Below are positions 34,901 through 45,305 of a DNA stretch of 64,000 bases, piece by piece; within the stretch, counting starts at the first letter, position 1, and each line of letters begins with the position of its first letter. The stretch covers positions 38,568,520 through 38,632,519 of the forward strand of contig CM070625.1 of NCBI GenBank assembly GCA_036346255.1, written 5' to 3'. The stretch comes from Ampelocalamus luodianensis. Taxonomy: Eukaryota; Streptophyta; Magnoliopsida; Poales; Poaceae. The notes beneath the pieces are model-generated. The model made no database searches. It was given only the letters and a program-made list of their open reading frames with translations, and was not told the origin of the DNA. The position numbers and the translations under genes are program-made.

Positions 34901-37622
34901 AGGACCTCCCTCACTTGATCGTGTCCGTTAAAGACCTCCCTCTGGAGATCTAGACCGTTGAAGACCTCCTCCGTGAGATCTTAGCCGTCGAGACCTCCCT
35001 CCGTAGGTTTACCCTTAGGACCTCCCCTAGTGCTCGAGAGCGCGAGATCTCGATCGGCGGTCCACGACATCCGATAAGCGCGTGGACCTCCTTTGCGTCG
35101 CGTGCATGCACCGATCGTGGCCGTTGGATCGATCTCAGCGGTCGAGACCTCCCGGTCTGCGGGAGGAGGTTTTTGTCTGCTGTGCTTGAGGTCCGTGGCG
35201 TGCGATGAAGGATCGGCGACCCACGACCTCTCCTTTTTCCTTCGGTTGATTTGGACCTCCCGAGAGCTCAAATTTTCTAAGTCTTTTATTGTTTCAAATT
35301 TCAAAAGTGCATAACTTTGTCATTTTAGCTTCTTTTTGAATGATTCCAGTTGATGTAGCTCTGTTAGAGTATGAACGTTAATTTGAGAATGGATTTAGGC
35401 ATTGTTATGAAATAGAAAATGATATAAACTGCATGAACTTGTTTAATATCAAATAGTGGTTTAGAAATTCATTGAAAATTTGTAAAATGCATAATTTATT
35501 CTCTGTAATACCAAGCTGAGCAAACTAAGTTTTGTTAAGACCCACTAGGATTGTACTGTAATATAGAATAGGTCTTCATTTGATCCTTGCCACTGAAATT
35601 AATGGTTCACTAGTTTTAGAACTTAGAAAAATCATAACTAATTCATTTCAACTCCGATTGGTGCAAACTCAGTTTTGCTGTTGTTAGGATAACCATATCT
35701 ACCCACCATAAAAATTTCAATTTCCAGATCATTCTAGAAATTTTCGTCAAGAACAGTAACCGTAATTAATTTAATTATGATTTTTCAGGCTGAGAGAACT
35801 TAGTTTAGCCATAACTTTTTCATGCTGAGTCCAAATGACCTGTTTCTTGTTTCTAAATTTGTCTAAAATCATCCTCTAGCTGCTGTAGAAATTTCATTGC
35901 ATTTGGATAAATTTTACTGTGAAGTTTTATTTGGAGTTCTTATTCTTATTTGGTTATCGCCTTTTCGCGTTAGGTTCCGAAAGAAATTATTGATTACGTG
36001 AGTGAATCCTCTGCAGCAAGAAAGTGATCTACAGCAAGGCAAGCAGTTTGATCATATCCACTCCATCCCATTACTTTTAAAATCTAATACTTTGTTTTAC
36101 TTGTATGTATGCATGCTTTTGTGTCAATGACTAATTTTGCCGATTAGAGGTAGCTAATCCTATTGCATTGTTTCCCTTAAATTGTTCACCCCTGCCACTA
36201 CCGTAGGAATATTATCCTCACCGGTGAATTAGAGCCGGTGAATGATTTAGGCCTCTTATTTGTCTTTACGTTATGATGCTTAGCAATGCTTAGATACCGG
36301 TAGAATTGGGCGGTTATCGACTTAGTCGGTAACCTTGATCACACAAAATTATTATAACTTTATGTTTCAGCATTTTGCTATGTTTATTGTGAAAACCAAA
36401 ACCTAAAAACAAATTGATTTAGACTTGGGCACAATGGTATGTTGGTGTGCTTCTGGGTGTGACTGGAATGGTGCCCGAGTCAACAAGGACCGAACATCTT
36501 GTTACACTGAACCAAGCATTTTAGCGTGCTAACCACACTAGAGGGTATGGGACCTCTCTTGACTTAGTACTTTGGCGTGTATTGGCTTGGTCGCGGGAGC
36601 CGCAGGAGGATGGTCTTTGGGAGCATTGTAGAGTCGAAAGGCTTCCCCGTGATGGTGGTTGTCTTTCGGTGGCAATGTAGCGTATGGATTCGGTCCATAC
36701 GACGGCTCGTAGTCAATGCACAATATTGGAAAGCGTCTCGTAGGACTTAGCCGTGCCGGCATACCTTCGGAAGTGTGCTTTTGTGGCTTAAAGGCGATCG
36801 AAGTGTGGGTACATTGGTACACCTGCGGTTAAAACTATTCGAATAGCCTCGTCCTAGTTTATGGACACGCTTGGCAAGGTCTTTCAAGAGTTAGACTACA
36901 ACCTTTTAAATTAAGACTTGACATGGGTGGTACGAATCTGGGGTTCGTGCTATGTGTGGTGGCTATTGGGATAGTCACCAATAGGTGGTTACTCCTGTAC
37001 TTATTGTATCGCTGTTATTTCAATAATTACAATCAGTTTGTCAAATTGCTTTGAATCTATTACATTATTTCAAATGAAAACTCTCTTTATGCTAAAAGGA
37101 AGTCCAGAGCCCCCTCCACTTAAATAAAGCTTGCATGTAGTTAATTATAGTTCTGTTACCCTTACACGTCAGTCTTGCGAGTACAAAAAAAATTTTGTAC
37201 TCAGTTGCTTTGCTTAATGTTTTTGTTGCAGAGGAAGAAGTTGAGCCCCAAGGGCTTCCCTTTTGTGAGATGTGCTACGGGTTGGACGACTAGCTTGGCG
37301 GCCCGGTCGGTTGCCCTGTGGTTATGTGGCTAACCGGTTGGCTTTTGTCTTAGCCATCTTATAGCACTTTTGCTTCCGCTGTCATCGTTACTTGTTGTTA
37401 TTTGGCCAGTCGGCCCTTGTTGTAATAACTCTATATTATGTATGTCTTTTGCTAGACTTGTTATTATTGTGATGTATGGAATTGATGCATGATTTTGTAA
37501 CGGGGTGTGTATACTGCATTTCTGGGAAGTATACATATCTCGGGGCTTGGTTTATTTGATTTGTGATGCTAGGGTCAATGGAAGACTAAGCATTACAAGC
37601 CGAATAAACCGGGGTCCCCACA
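31970..37622 (+). repeat. Element B 3' LTR (5653 bp)
   Basis: It is collinear with 23963-29588. Differences concentrate at CAG/CTG/CGG-like positions and GC runs, for example 33140-33168 against 25111-25139. The AT-rich half is nearly identical. It contains the minisatellite (34180-35260), the ATTCGAAT block (36835-36866) and the hairpin (37179-37202). Confidence 0.93.
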
Positions 37623-37627
37623 GATTA

Positions 37628-37815
37628 TTGTCCAATCTTAATTGCTTTCTTCATTTAATCTGATGAGCACTTCAAGTGACTCTACTATGGCCTGTCGTTC
37701 TAGATCCAGGCTCTCATTAGAGAAACAATAGCAATCATAGAGGCAACGTTGTCAACAACTATCATTTTCTCCCATATCCTCATAATTAGAGGTTATAGTA
37801 GCTTTCCCTGTGCCC
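37628..37815. other. Short flank between element B and the MITE
   Basis: No feature was recognised; it is continuous with 22842-23962 on the other side of element B. Its last eight bases are the MITE target duplication. Confidence 0.4.
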
Positions 37816-38564
37816 CAAGGTAGTCAGAGTCGAGATCCTAAGTTGGATTGATTTGTCTCTGGTAGGATCGAATCGTAGAATCAGCGATTCTACGGAATTG
37901 TAAAAATACACATATTTAACATCTATACTATAAGTTTGTATGATTCTTATATGGTTTACCACTTACTTATAATCCAAAAAGGGACAAAACATTTTTTATC
38001 GCACAACAGAAAAGCATAATAGTACTGACATGATAGGTGATATAGTTTTGAAATACAGGAGAACAGCCAATGACCATCACTAGTTTACTACAATTACATG
38101 AGAAATGTTCACAACTTTTGTAAATCAATATCTAATTGCAACACTTGCATGTTCCTTAAAAGCGGCTAGACATACAGGAATAAAAATAGTTTATCATTAT
38201 CAAGCTCAAGATTGCTCATGTCATAATATAGATATTTGTACTAGCATTACCACACTTATATTTATAGTTTCATTCTCAGAAATTAATATCAATAAATTTT
38301 GCTCTAAAACAAAATATCAGCAAACCCTGACCTCTAAAAAAATAAAAAAAATTGCAAACAAAATGTAAATTTTTTTGTCCAAGCGACTCTACCACGACTC
38401 TACTCTGCGATTCTACACGATTCTACGCGATTCTACGATTTGGATCGTGACTCTACCACGATTCTACCTGATTCCGATTCACGGTGCGATTTGGATCGAC
38501 AGGCTGTCGTGGGTTCGTAGAATCGTAAGATTCTAAGAGTAGGATCGCGATTCTAACTACCTTG
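37816..38564. mobile_element. hAT-type MITE (749 bp, TSD CTGTGCCC)
   Basis: The ends are inverted: CAAGGTAGTCAGAGTCG at the left and, in reverse complement, CAAGGTAGTTAGAATCG at the right, with similarity continuing to GATCCTA. Perfect 8-bp duplications CTGTGCCC are at 37808-37815 and 38565-38572; 8 bp is the hAT hallmark. The subterminal parts carry many copies of GATTCTAC/GTAGAATC at about 10-11-base spacing (37870-37900, 38385-38560). The centre is AT-rich, and the 87-codon frame in it (38105-38368) shows no transposase motif. Confidence 0.9.
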
Positions 38565-39300
38565 CTGTGCCCACTATATGACTATCACTTCCTGGTCATT
38601 ACTCTAGGTTGTTTTGCATTCCTAGCATTATTGTTTGTGCCTGCTTATGTTGCTGGGTTTTAACTTCATGATGAGTCTCTCTTCTGAACTTCCCGCTCAG
38701 CCTCTTCATGAGGTCACCTTCCAAGCGAATTCTCTTCAAGAGTTTTAAGGAGTCTTTAACCATTATCTAACTAGTGTCCTTTACGCCATAGAACCCACAA
38801 GCGTCCTCGCAGATTTAGATCATTGACCACCAAGTCATTCCACTATGGTGGATAGACTATTCAAAATTCAAGGTATACCACTCTTAGTGGTGAGTTAGTT
38901 TCCTATGAACACATCTTTGTTACTCCTTTATAATTTATTAAAAATCATCTTGCAAGCTCCCGCTTTTACAGGAGTGTCAACTAAACACCTAGTTTAGCTT
39001 GGCTAGTGTGTGAATTTTAATACTAAAGACCTTTTCACTCAGAAAATATCAAGGCATTCGATAATTTTGGCCTTTTCTCTCCCCCTAATGTCGAGATTTG
39101 ATCTTTTGTAACAGCATATCACAAAACAAATCCCCTTCTTGGGAACTAGATTAATAGAATTTTAGATCCAACAAGTATCACCAATTTCTAGTGGAGGCTC
39201 GTCGATGTATTCTATGGTGGTGATATTTTGTGGGAAAGTTTTCATTCTTTCAATACGCATTAATTTCAGTTTGGGGTTATTCATTATATGCAGTGAGCTA
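38565..39300. other. Degenerate AT-rich DNA
   Basis: No ORF above background and no recognised motif. It continues the unit interrupted at 17052, 23963 and 37816. Confidence 0.35.
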
Positions 39301-39587
39301 GACTTTTACTAATACAGTGGCATGAAAACTACATGACCCTGACAACTCTTAGTTGGTTATTATTCTACGATGAAGATCCCGTACGGGGTACAATAGTTGA
39401 TAGACTTGTTCTGTTGTCTAGCTTTTTTTACTCTTTTGTCCAAGTTTTGGCCCAATTACTCATACTATGTTTAATTTGTTGGAATGAACCTTTAAATCTA
39501 TTTCAATGGGCCAAAGGCCAAAATATACATGTTATAAGTGTAGGTAAATATGCAAAAAAACACCCTATATAAGAGACATATATAACA
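39301..39587 (-). repeat. Probable 3' LTR start of the copia element
   Basis: On the minus strand, after the polypurine-like GTTCGAGGAGGGT (39588-39600), the sequence begins TGTTATATATGTCTC, as expected for a copia LTR. The other end of the LTR was not identified, so the left limit is approximate. Confidence 0.5.
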
Positions 39588-39595
39588 ACCCTCCT

Positions 39596-41612
39596 CGAAC
39601 TCATGGTGGATCAACAACACTGAGTTTGAAGAGGTAGAAGCTGAGCTGAACTCTAGTGTGTGCTTTTGTGAAGAAATCTGCTAACCGAAGCTCCTAAAGG
39701 CACATACTGAAAAGTAATAACTTAGCCCTGCACCTGCGATCACATCTATGAAACATCTACTCCAATGTGCTTGGTGACCTCATGCTTCACTGGATCTCGA
39801 GCAATGATGATCACACAAGTACTGTCTGATAAGAAAGAATTCGGTGCAAAAACTGAAATACTAAAATCCTCAAGTAGCCACTGAAGTCAAGCGATCGCAG
39901 CTGTTAATGCCACCATGGCTTGGAACTCAGCTGCAATACTCGAACGGGAAACAACTGTTTTCTTCTTGGTCTTCTAGGAACCAAGAAAAACACAATAGAT
40001 AGAAAGATACTGGCGATCAGAAGGATCACTAGCCCAAGTCGCATCAGAGTACACTTGAAGCTGTAGAGAGCTGGAGCGAGGAAAGAAAAGACGATGACTG
40101 ATGGTCTCATGAAGATATCGTAGAACACGAAGAAGTTGACTATAGTGAAGCTGAGTGGTAACAGAAACAAACTGGCTCAGAATGTGAATTGGGTGAGAAA
40201 TGTCAGGTCGATTGATCCCAAGGTAGACGAGGCTTCCGACAAGATGACAGTAGCGAGTGGGATCCTCAAGAGGCTCCCATTAGTGGGCCAAAAGTGAACA
40301 CTAAACTCTAGAGGAGTGTCCATCATATGCTAATCAATGAGACAAGCGCGAGCTAGGATACCCTAAATGTATTTCTTCTCAGAGAGGTAGTAGCTCTCAG
40401 GCATAGAAGTGACCTCAATCCTAAGTAATTAACGAAGAGGACCCAAATCAGACATCAAGAACTGCTCGCGGAGATGCTCCTTTAGAAAATCATGTACTAA
40501 GAGTCATCCCTAGTAATGATCATATCACCCACATAGAGAAGGAGGATCGTACGATCCCGAGAAGAGGTGTGTACAAAGAGGGTAGGGCTATGATCACTAG
40601 AGGAGAAGCCAACAGCAGTGATAACAGATGAGAAGTGATCAAACCAAGCACGAGGGGCTTGCTTGAGCCCATAGAGAGAGAGAGAGAGCGACAAAGGTGA
40701 CAAATCATACCATAGAATACTCTAGGGGTAGCTGCATGTATACCTCCTCACGTAGCTCGCCATTGAGAAATGCATTCTTGACATCCAGTCGAGGGATGGA
40801 CTACTGTCGAATAGAGGCTGTGGCAAGGAGAGTGCGAATAGTGGTCATGTGGGTGACAGCAGCGAAGGTCTCATTGTAGTCACAACCATGCTCTAGCTAA
40901 AAACCACACGCCACAAAATGAGCCTTGTAGTGCTCAAGAAAGCCATCTGAATGGGTCTTGATCTTTTACACCCACTTACACGTGATAGGAGTGACACGCT
41001 TAGATAAGGGCACAAGATCCCAAGTGCAAGTACGCTCCAAAGCAACAATCTCCTCAGATATCATGAGCTATCACTCAGGATGAGTAGCAACTTCACGGTA
41101 GGTCGTAGGCTTAGAAAGAGTAGCGACTACAAAACCGTAGCACTCAGAAGGATTGATAGTGCGACGATCACGAAAATCATATCTAGGAGGAGAAGGTAGA
41201 GTAGGACCCAACAAGGACGGAAAAGAAGGTGAGGTAACATGGCCCAGCAAAGAGGGAGGCTCAACTGGAAAAGGAGTAGGCCAAGGATGGTGAGAGTAGT
41301 GTAGGGGAAAGGGGAGATCTCAGCAGAAGTGCTGGAAGGAATCCTGGGAGGAGAGGGAACAAGTGGAGCTAGAGGATAGGGAAGCGAAGAAGGTGAAGGT
41401 GGAAGTCAAACAGAAGTGGGAAGCTGAGGGTTAGGAAAAGTCATAAAGGAAGATCAACTCAACAAGAGAATCTGAGCTGACAGTAGGGTGACAAGGGTAG
41501 TAAAGTTGGGACTCATCGAAGGTGACATCCCGAGAGATCCTCACCCGATGAGCAACAAGGTCATAGCAGTGATAACCCTTATCCTCAAGACTATTGACAC
41601 TGATTTTGTCAT
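39596..41612 (-). pseudogene. Ty1/copia pol remnant: integrase end, RT, RNase H
   Basis: Minus strand, 5' to 3'. From 41612 the integrase tail reads YHCYDLVAHRVRISRDVTFD. At 40930-41060 VALERTWDLVPL and KWVYKIKTHSDG begin RT. At 40740-40800 LDVKNAFLNGEL is the first catalytic block. At 40635-40690 YGLKQAPRAW follows. At about 40520-40545 the active-site box reads YVGD instead of YVDD, a lost catalytic Asp. At 39900-40060 VYSDATWASDPSDR and SRSSIAAEF mark RNase H, and RDPVKHEVTKHIGVD ends it. Several stops and a frameshift at the GA repeat (40674-40689) show it is dead. It is truncated at 41612 inside integrase; gag and protease are missing. Confidence 0.9.
40674..40689 (+). repeat. (AG)n microsatellite within copia RT
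   Basis: A run of AGAGAG on the plus strand (CT on the coding strand) sits just before the YGLKQAPRAW block. It inserts SLSL-type codons and the reading frame differs on the two sides. Confidence 0.85.
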
Positions 41613-41804
41613 GAATTTAGAATATGAATAAATAATTTTTAAATAATAAAAATATTAAATAAATAAATTATGCCGACGGCAAAAATCCATTACAACATAA
41701 AACGACTGAAAGTTGTGAAATAATTTTCTTAAATGAAAATTTCCATTACATACATGGACGACACATGGCAGACGGTCAATATTCCGCCAGCAATAAAATG
41801 TCGG
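41613..41804. other. CACTA-like subterminal fragment
   Basis: It contains TGCCGACGGCAAAA and GGCAGACGGTC, phrases typical of subterminal repeats of grass CACTA elements. It continues after the solo LTR at 43918 (CGTACCTAAATATT). Too short to assign with confidence. Confidence 0.35.
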
Positions 41805-43912
41805 TGTAACACCCTGGCTATTTGGAAGCCAAAATTCTACCTAAAGACCTATCATATAACCATATAGCGGAATAAATTTAACAATAATTTATCAACTAAG
41901 TTAAGTAGATCATCAACAATTGGAACATAAACGGAAATATAATATTGGATCCACTAAGATAATCCTATCAATGAATAATCAATGAATATAAACAGTTATT
42001 TAAACAAACTCAATGATAAGGAAGGTACCATCCAAGTCTAAGTTTATTTATTACAATCCAACAATTCACTAAAGTAAGGCAGCAACATATCTTTTATTCA
42101 ACTAATGTAAAGTGATGTATTTGAATAGTGCATGTCTACTCCCTCCCAAGAGAAACTTCATCAACGATCACCTAAAAAAATAAGTAAACAAAGTAAGAGT
42201 GAGTCCAAGACTCAGCAAGTACAATGAATAAGAACATACAACCAACATGAACATGACAATCTCTTCTCAACTTCTGAACATACAGCAAATGAATCCTTAT
42301 GAAGATATGAGTTGAATGTTCAAAATCAAAGATTGGATGCACACATGCATATCTGGTATAGCGGTGACACACCGTCGGTGTTCACTTAAGCCCGTGTTAT
42401 CGAAATCGGGGATCCAAAATACCGTATGAAGAACGTTTCATCTGGTGTCCAAACTGCCCACATTGGAATGGTGGGACTCACATGCCCATACTGGAATTCA
42501 TGGGACTTTAGACTCCACTCCCGTGGATGGAACATGAACATGGATGCAACTTTAGACTCCACTCCCGTGGAGTTCCACTCCCGTGGACGGAACTTGAACA
42601 TGGGTGCATGAATATACTTAAGAACAACGACCAGCATCATCTTTGAACATATGAATTTCACATACGGAAGAAACATAATCATCGAAACTTCTCACGTATC
42701 AAATGAAAACACAGTACAAACATCCAGCATCCAACATACACAATTCATACAAACGTCAGTGTACTTGCCTTCCGCGAAGCGACGCGTTGGCAGGAAAAGA
42801 TGGTGCTCCTAAACCCGAAGCTTCACCTCCTAAACAATTAAATAACTGAAATAAGAACGCGAAGAACACGACATTACTGAATAACATCCTACAACGCTTT
42901 CCCAGTGATTCAATATTTAACTAGAAGCTCTAAACTGAAAACCAACGCATTCTGCCCTAAACCGCCTTTGGACAGCAGCACGGTAAACAGCATAACTCTT
43001 GATCTGGAACTCCGAATGAGGTGAATCCAGTTTCTATGGATTCTTAACTGAAAAATCTACGATACTCTTGTTGACAAGATAATCTAGTTCGGCCAAATTA
43101 GTATGTCAACAGACTGATGAACTTTCAGCACATAGCAGAAAAAACAGCAGCACTAAAACGATCATAACTTTTAATCTATAACTCCGAATTGAACGTTCTT
43201 TAACAATATGGAAAGTTTATCAAATTACCTACAATAACTTAGTTGGGTGAAAACCCAGATTCTTCCAATTACAAATTCATATTTTACGAAATAACAAAAC
43301 AGACTAATCTCGTCATATATCTGGACATCAGATACCGAATCTATCATAACTTTTGACTCGAATGTCAGAATCAGGTGTTCTTGGCGTCCACCGAAAGCTA
43401 AGAACATAATCTAGATATCTCTAGCAGATCAAAACTACTGGTTTGGCATCTAAGATCACGAAAATGCCCACGCAACCATCTGGACAGATTGATGTGAACA
43501 ACAGACCGACATTGATCTAATCAAATCTATTCGATTTCTCCTCTACGACTAAACAACCAATGATAATCGAGAATCATTACCCTTGTAGAACCTTAGGGAG
43601 ATGCTGAACGATCCCCCATGAAGAAGATCCCTCGTTCCTCCTTTCGGCCAACCAATCTGCAGTCCTTCCTTCTCCTTCCTTTGCGAACACCGGCAGCGGG
43701 AAGGAGCGGCTCTAAGAGGCAAGGCACTGTAGTGGCGGCACTGTAGCTACAGTACCAGCCTAGGGTTTTACCCTTCTTTTATAGGTGTCCGCCCCCCATA
43801 GGCCTCCTGGGCTAAGGCCCAGGTTGCCGAAGAAAAGCGAAAAACCCCTCTTTCTTAATTCTATTCTTCTCCTTTGAATTATTTCTTCCTTAGAATAAAT
43901 CGGGGTATTACA
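41805..43912 (-). mobile_element. Solo LTR (2108 bp, TSD GTCGG)
   Basis: The ends are TGTAACACCC on the plus strand and TGTAATACCCCG read from the other end, with perfect duplications GTCGG at 41800-41804 and 43913-43917. The TGTAATACCCCG start and a TATAAAAG box (43777-43784, minus) followed by a GC-rich leader place it on the minus strand. No second LTR or coding region is present inside. Tandem-like ACTCCCGTGG phrases occur at 42515-42590. Confidence 0.85.
43777..43784 (-). promoter_or_regulatory. TATA box of the 2.1-kb solo LTR
   Basis: TATAAAAG on the minus strand, about 130 bases from the LTR 5' end. Confidence 0.55.
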
Positions 43913-43996
43913 GTCGGCGTACCTAAATATTTAAGAATATTTGAAGTACTACATGGGTTTGGACCTCGTGATGATACATTGGTCATATATGAGCCA

Positions 43997-44766
43997 TATC
44001 GGTGTTTTAGAACCGATCTTACGTAAAGATTATTTGATTCGGGGGGTCTCCACAATTGATCACGCAGACAAAAGAGACACGGGGATTTTTATACAGGTTC
44101 GGGCCTTCTCAGGTGAGAATAATAACCCTACTCCGGTGTATCTTGTATTAGGTATCTGGATTACAATCAGTAGATGGTCTTGCTATCATGCTACTACTGA
44201 CTGAACTGTTCTTCCCCAAAAAGCCTCTCTCCCTCTATCTCTAAAAGACCCCTTATTTATACTACGCAGTGGTGGCTATTGTCGTTTCAGGCTAATTAGT
44301 CGCTCATTATTGTGTAATAATGAGAGTAATTGCTGGAGTAGTAACCTCCCATCTTTGTCAGCGGTTATCGATCGAGAGATAGTGGAGAATTATCTGTAGT
44401 TATGTTAGGCATAACTACATATTTTGACTGCTTGGATTCTCACCATTAAATAGGCCTTCTGACGAGTGGACCCAGTTAGTCGTGAGGAAGTCGTAGCAAA
44501 GCTGGTCATAGCAGAACTTACGACTAGGGGGTAGTCGTAGAAAAGCTTCTGTTAGTGCTGGTGGTAGAAAGACTTCTAGCCGGACGTGTCGTAGCGGGAC
44601 TTATGATTACACTATAGTCGTAGAAATGCTTACGACTAGGGAGTAGTCGTAGAAGAACTTACGACTACCTGACTTGCTCTTCCCTTATAATATTAAGGGG
44701 TATGCCATGTGACGTCATATTACATAATTATGGAATAATAAAATAAGGATTGTTAGATCCTCGTCA
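43997..44766 (-). repeat. Element D 3' LTR (770 bp)
   Basis: It is collinear with 56059-56811. The outermost base pair reads TA instead of TG (TATCGGTG against TGTCGGTG). A TATA box lies at 44254-44261 (minus). The U3 part holds the GTCGTA palindrome array (44490-44665). Confidence 0.93.
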
Positions 44767-44965
44767 TCTAGCCCCCCAGCTTCAAGTGAAAATAGCTTAC
44801 TTGACCGAAGGGTCGTAGATGATCTTTTGACCACTAGGAGGTCGTAGGAAAAACGTTGAAGGAAAAACTCTTCAACATACGTTTCTCTCGACCAAAAATA
44901 TGCTTGATCGAGGTAATTTGTTAAGAATATTACGATTACAAGTTAGTCGTAGAATATCTTACGAC
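44490..44965. promoter_or_regulatory. GTCGTA-N8-TACGAC palindrome array, 3' LTR U3 and flank
   Basis: Perfect 20-base copies (6-bp arms, 8-base spacer) are at 44617-44636, 44646-44665 and 44946-44965, with partial copies between 44490 and 44600. On the element's own strand they lie upstream of the TATA box. Seen from the antisense gene they lie 340-800 bases upstream of its first ATG. The function is unknown; a paired transcription factor site is the simplest idea. Confidence 0.75.
44767..44786 (-). other. Polypurine tract of element D
   Basis: On the minus strand it reads GAAGCTGGGGGGCTAGA immediately before the LTR start. Confidence 0.85.
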
Positions 44966-45305
44966 TTCGGAGCAATTGTGGCCTTATGACCGGAAGCAAA
45001 ACTTTTTCGATCGGCTTTTCATTTGACCCGGGGGTCAATATGGTAATTTCACTTGAGGTGTGAAAAGTGTCTTGGAACTTTCGAACGGGCAGGTTAAAAG
45101 TGCGTCCGTCGAACAATTCGGCGGTGGAAGCTGTTGGGATTCCACGGCGTTTCGTTCAGTGCGTGGTTATAAAGCGGGCGCGGAGGTAAAACTTAGGTTC
45201 TTACCTTTTCACCCAACAGTTTGTTGCTTTCGTCTCTTCGCGCGGTGATTCCGTACACTTGCTTGGAGCTTTCCCAAATCCAATTCTTCCCGCCCTTGAG
45301 AGAAA

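Larger units (their letters stand above)
23963..37622 (+). mobile_element. Element B: non-autonomous LARD-like gypsy element (13,660 bp, TSD GATTA)
   Basis: Two LTRs (23963-29588 and 31970-37622) flank an interior of only 2381 bp. Perfect 5-bp duplications GATTA are at 23958-23962 and 37623-37627, and the LTRs start TGTAACAT and end CCCCACA. The primer site and polypurine tract are intact. The interior keeps zinc knuckles and the first residues of a protease but has no RT, RNase H or integrase core, so it must be mobilised in trans. The short match to element A at the protease start points to a Tekay-type parent. LTRs longer than the interior fit the LARD category. The two LTRs are nearly identical apart from small indels, suggesting a recent insertion. 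Confidence 0.93.

Noticed and set aside
38105..38368. 87-codon frame in the MITE as a possible transposase
   Set aside because: Too short, AT-rich and without hAT transposase motifs.
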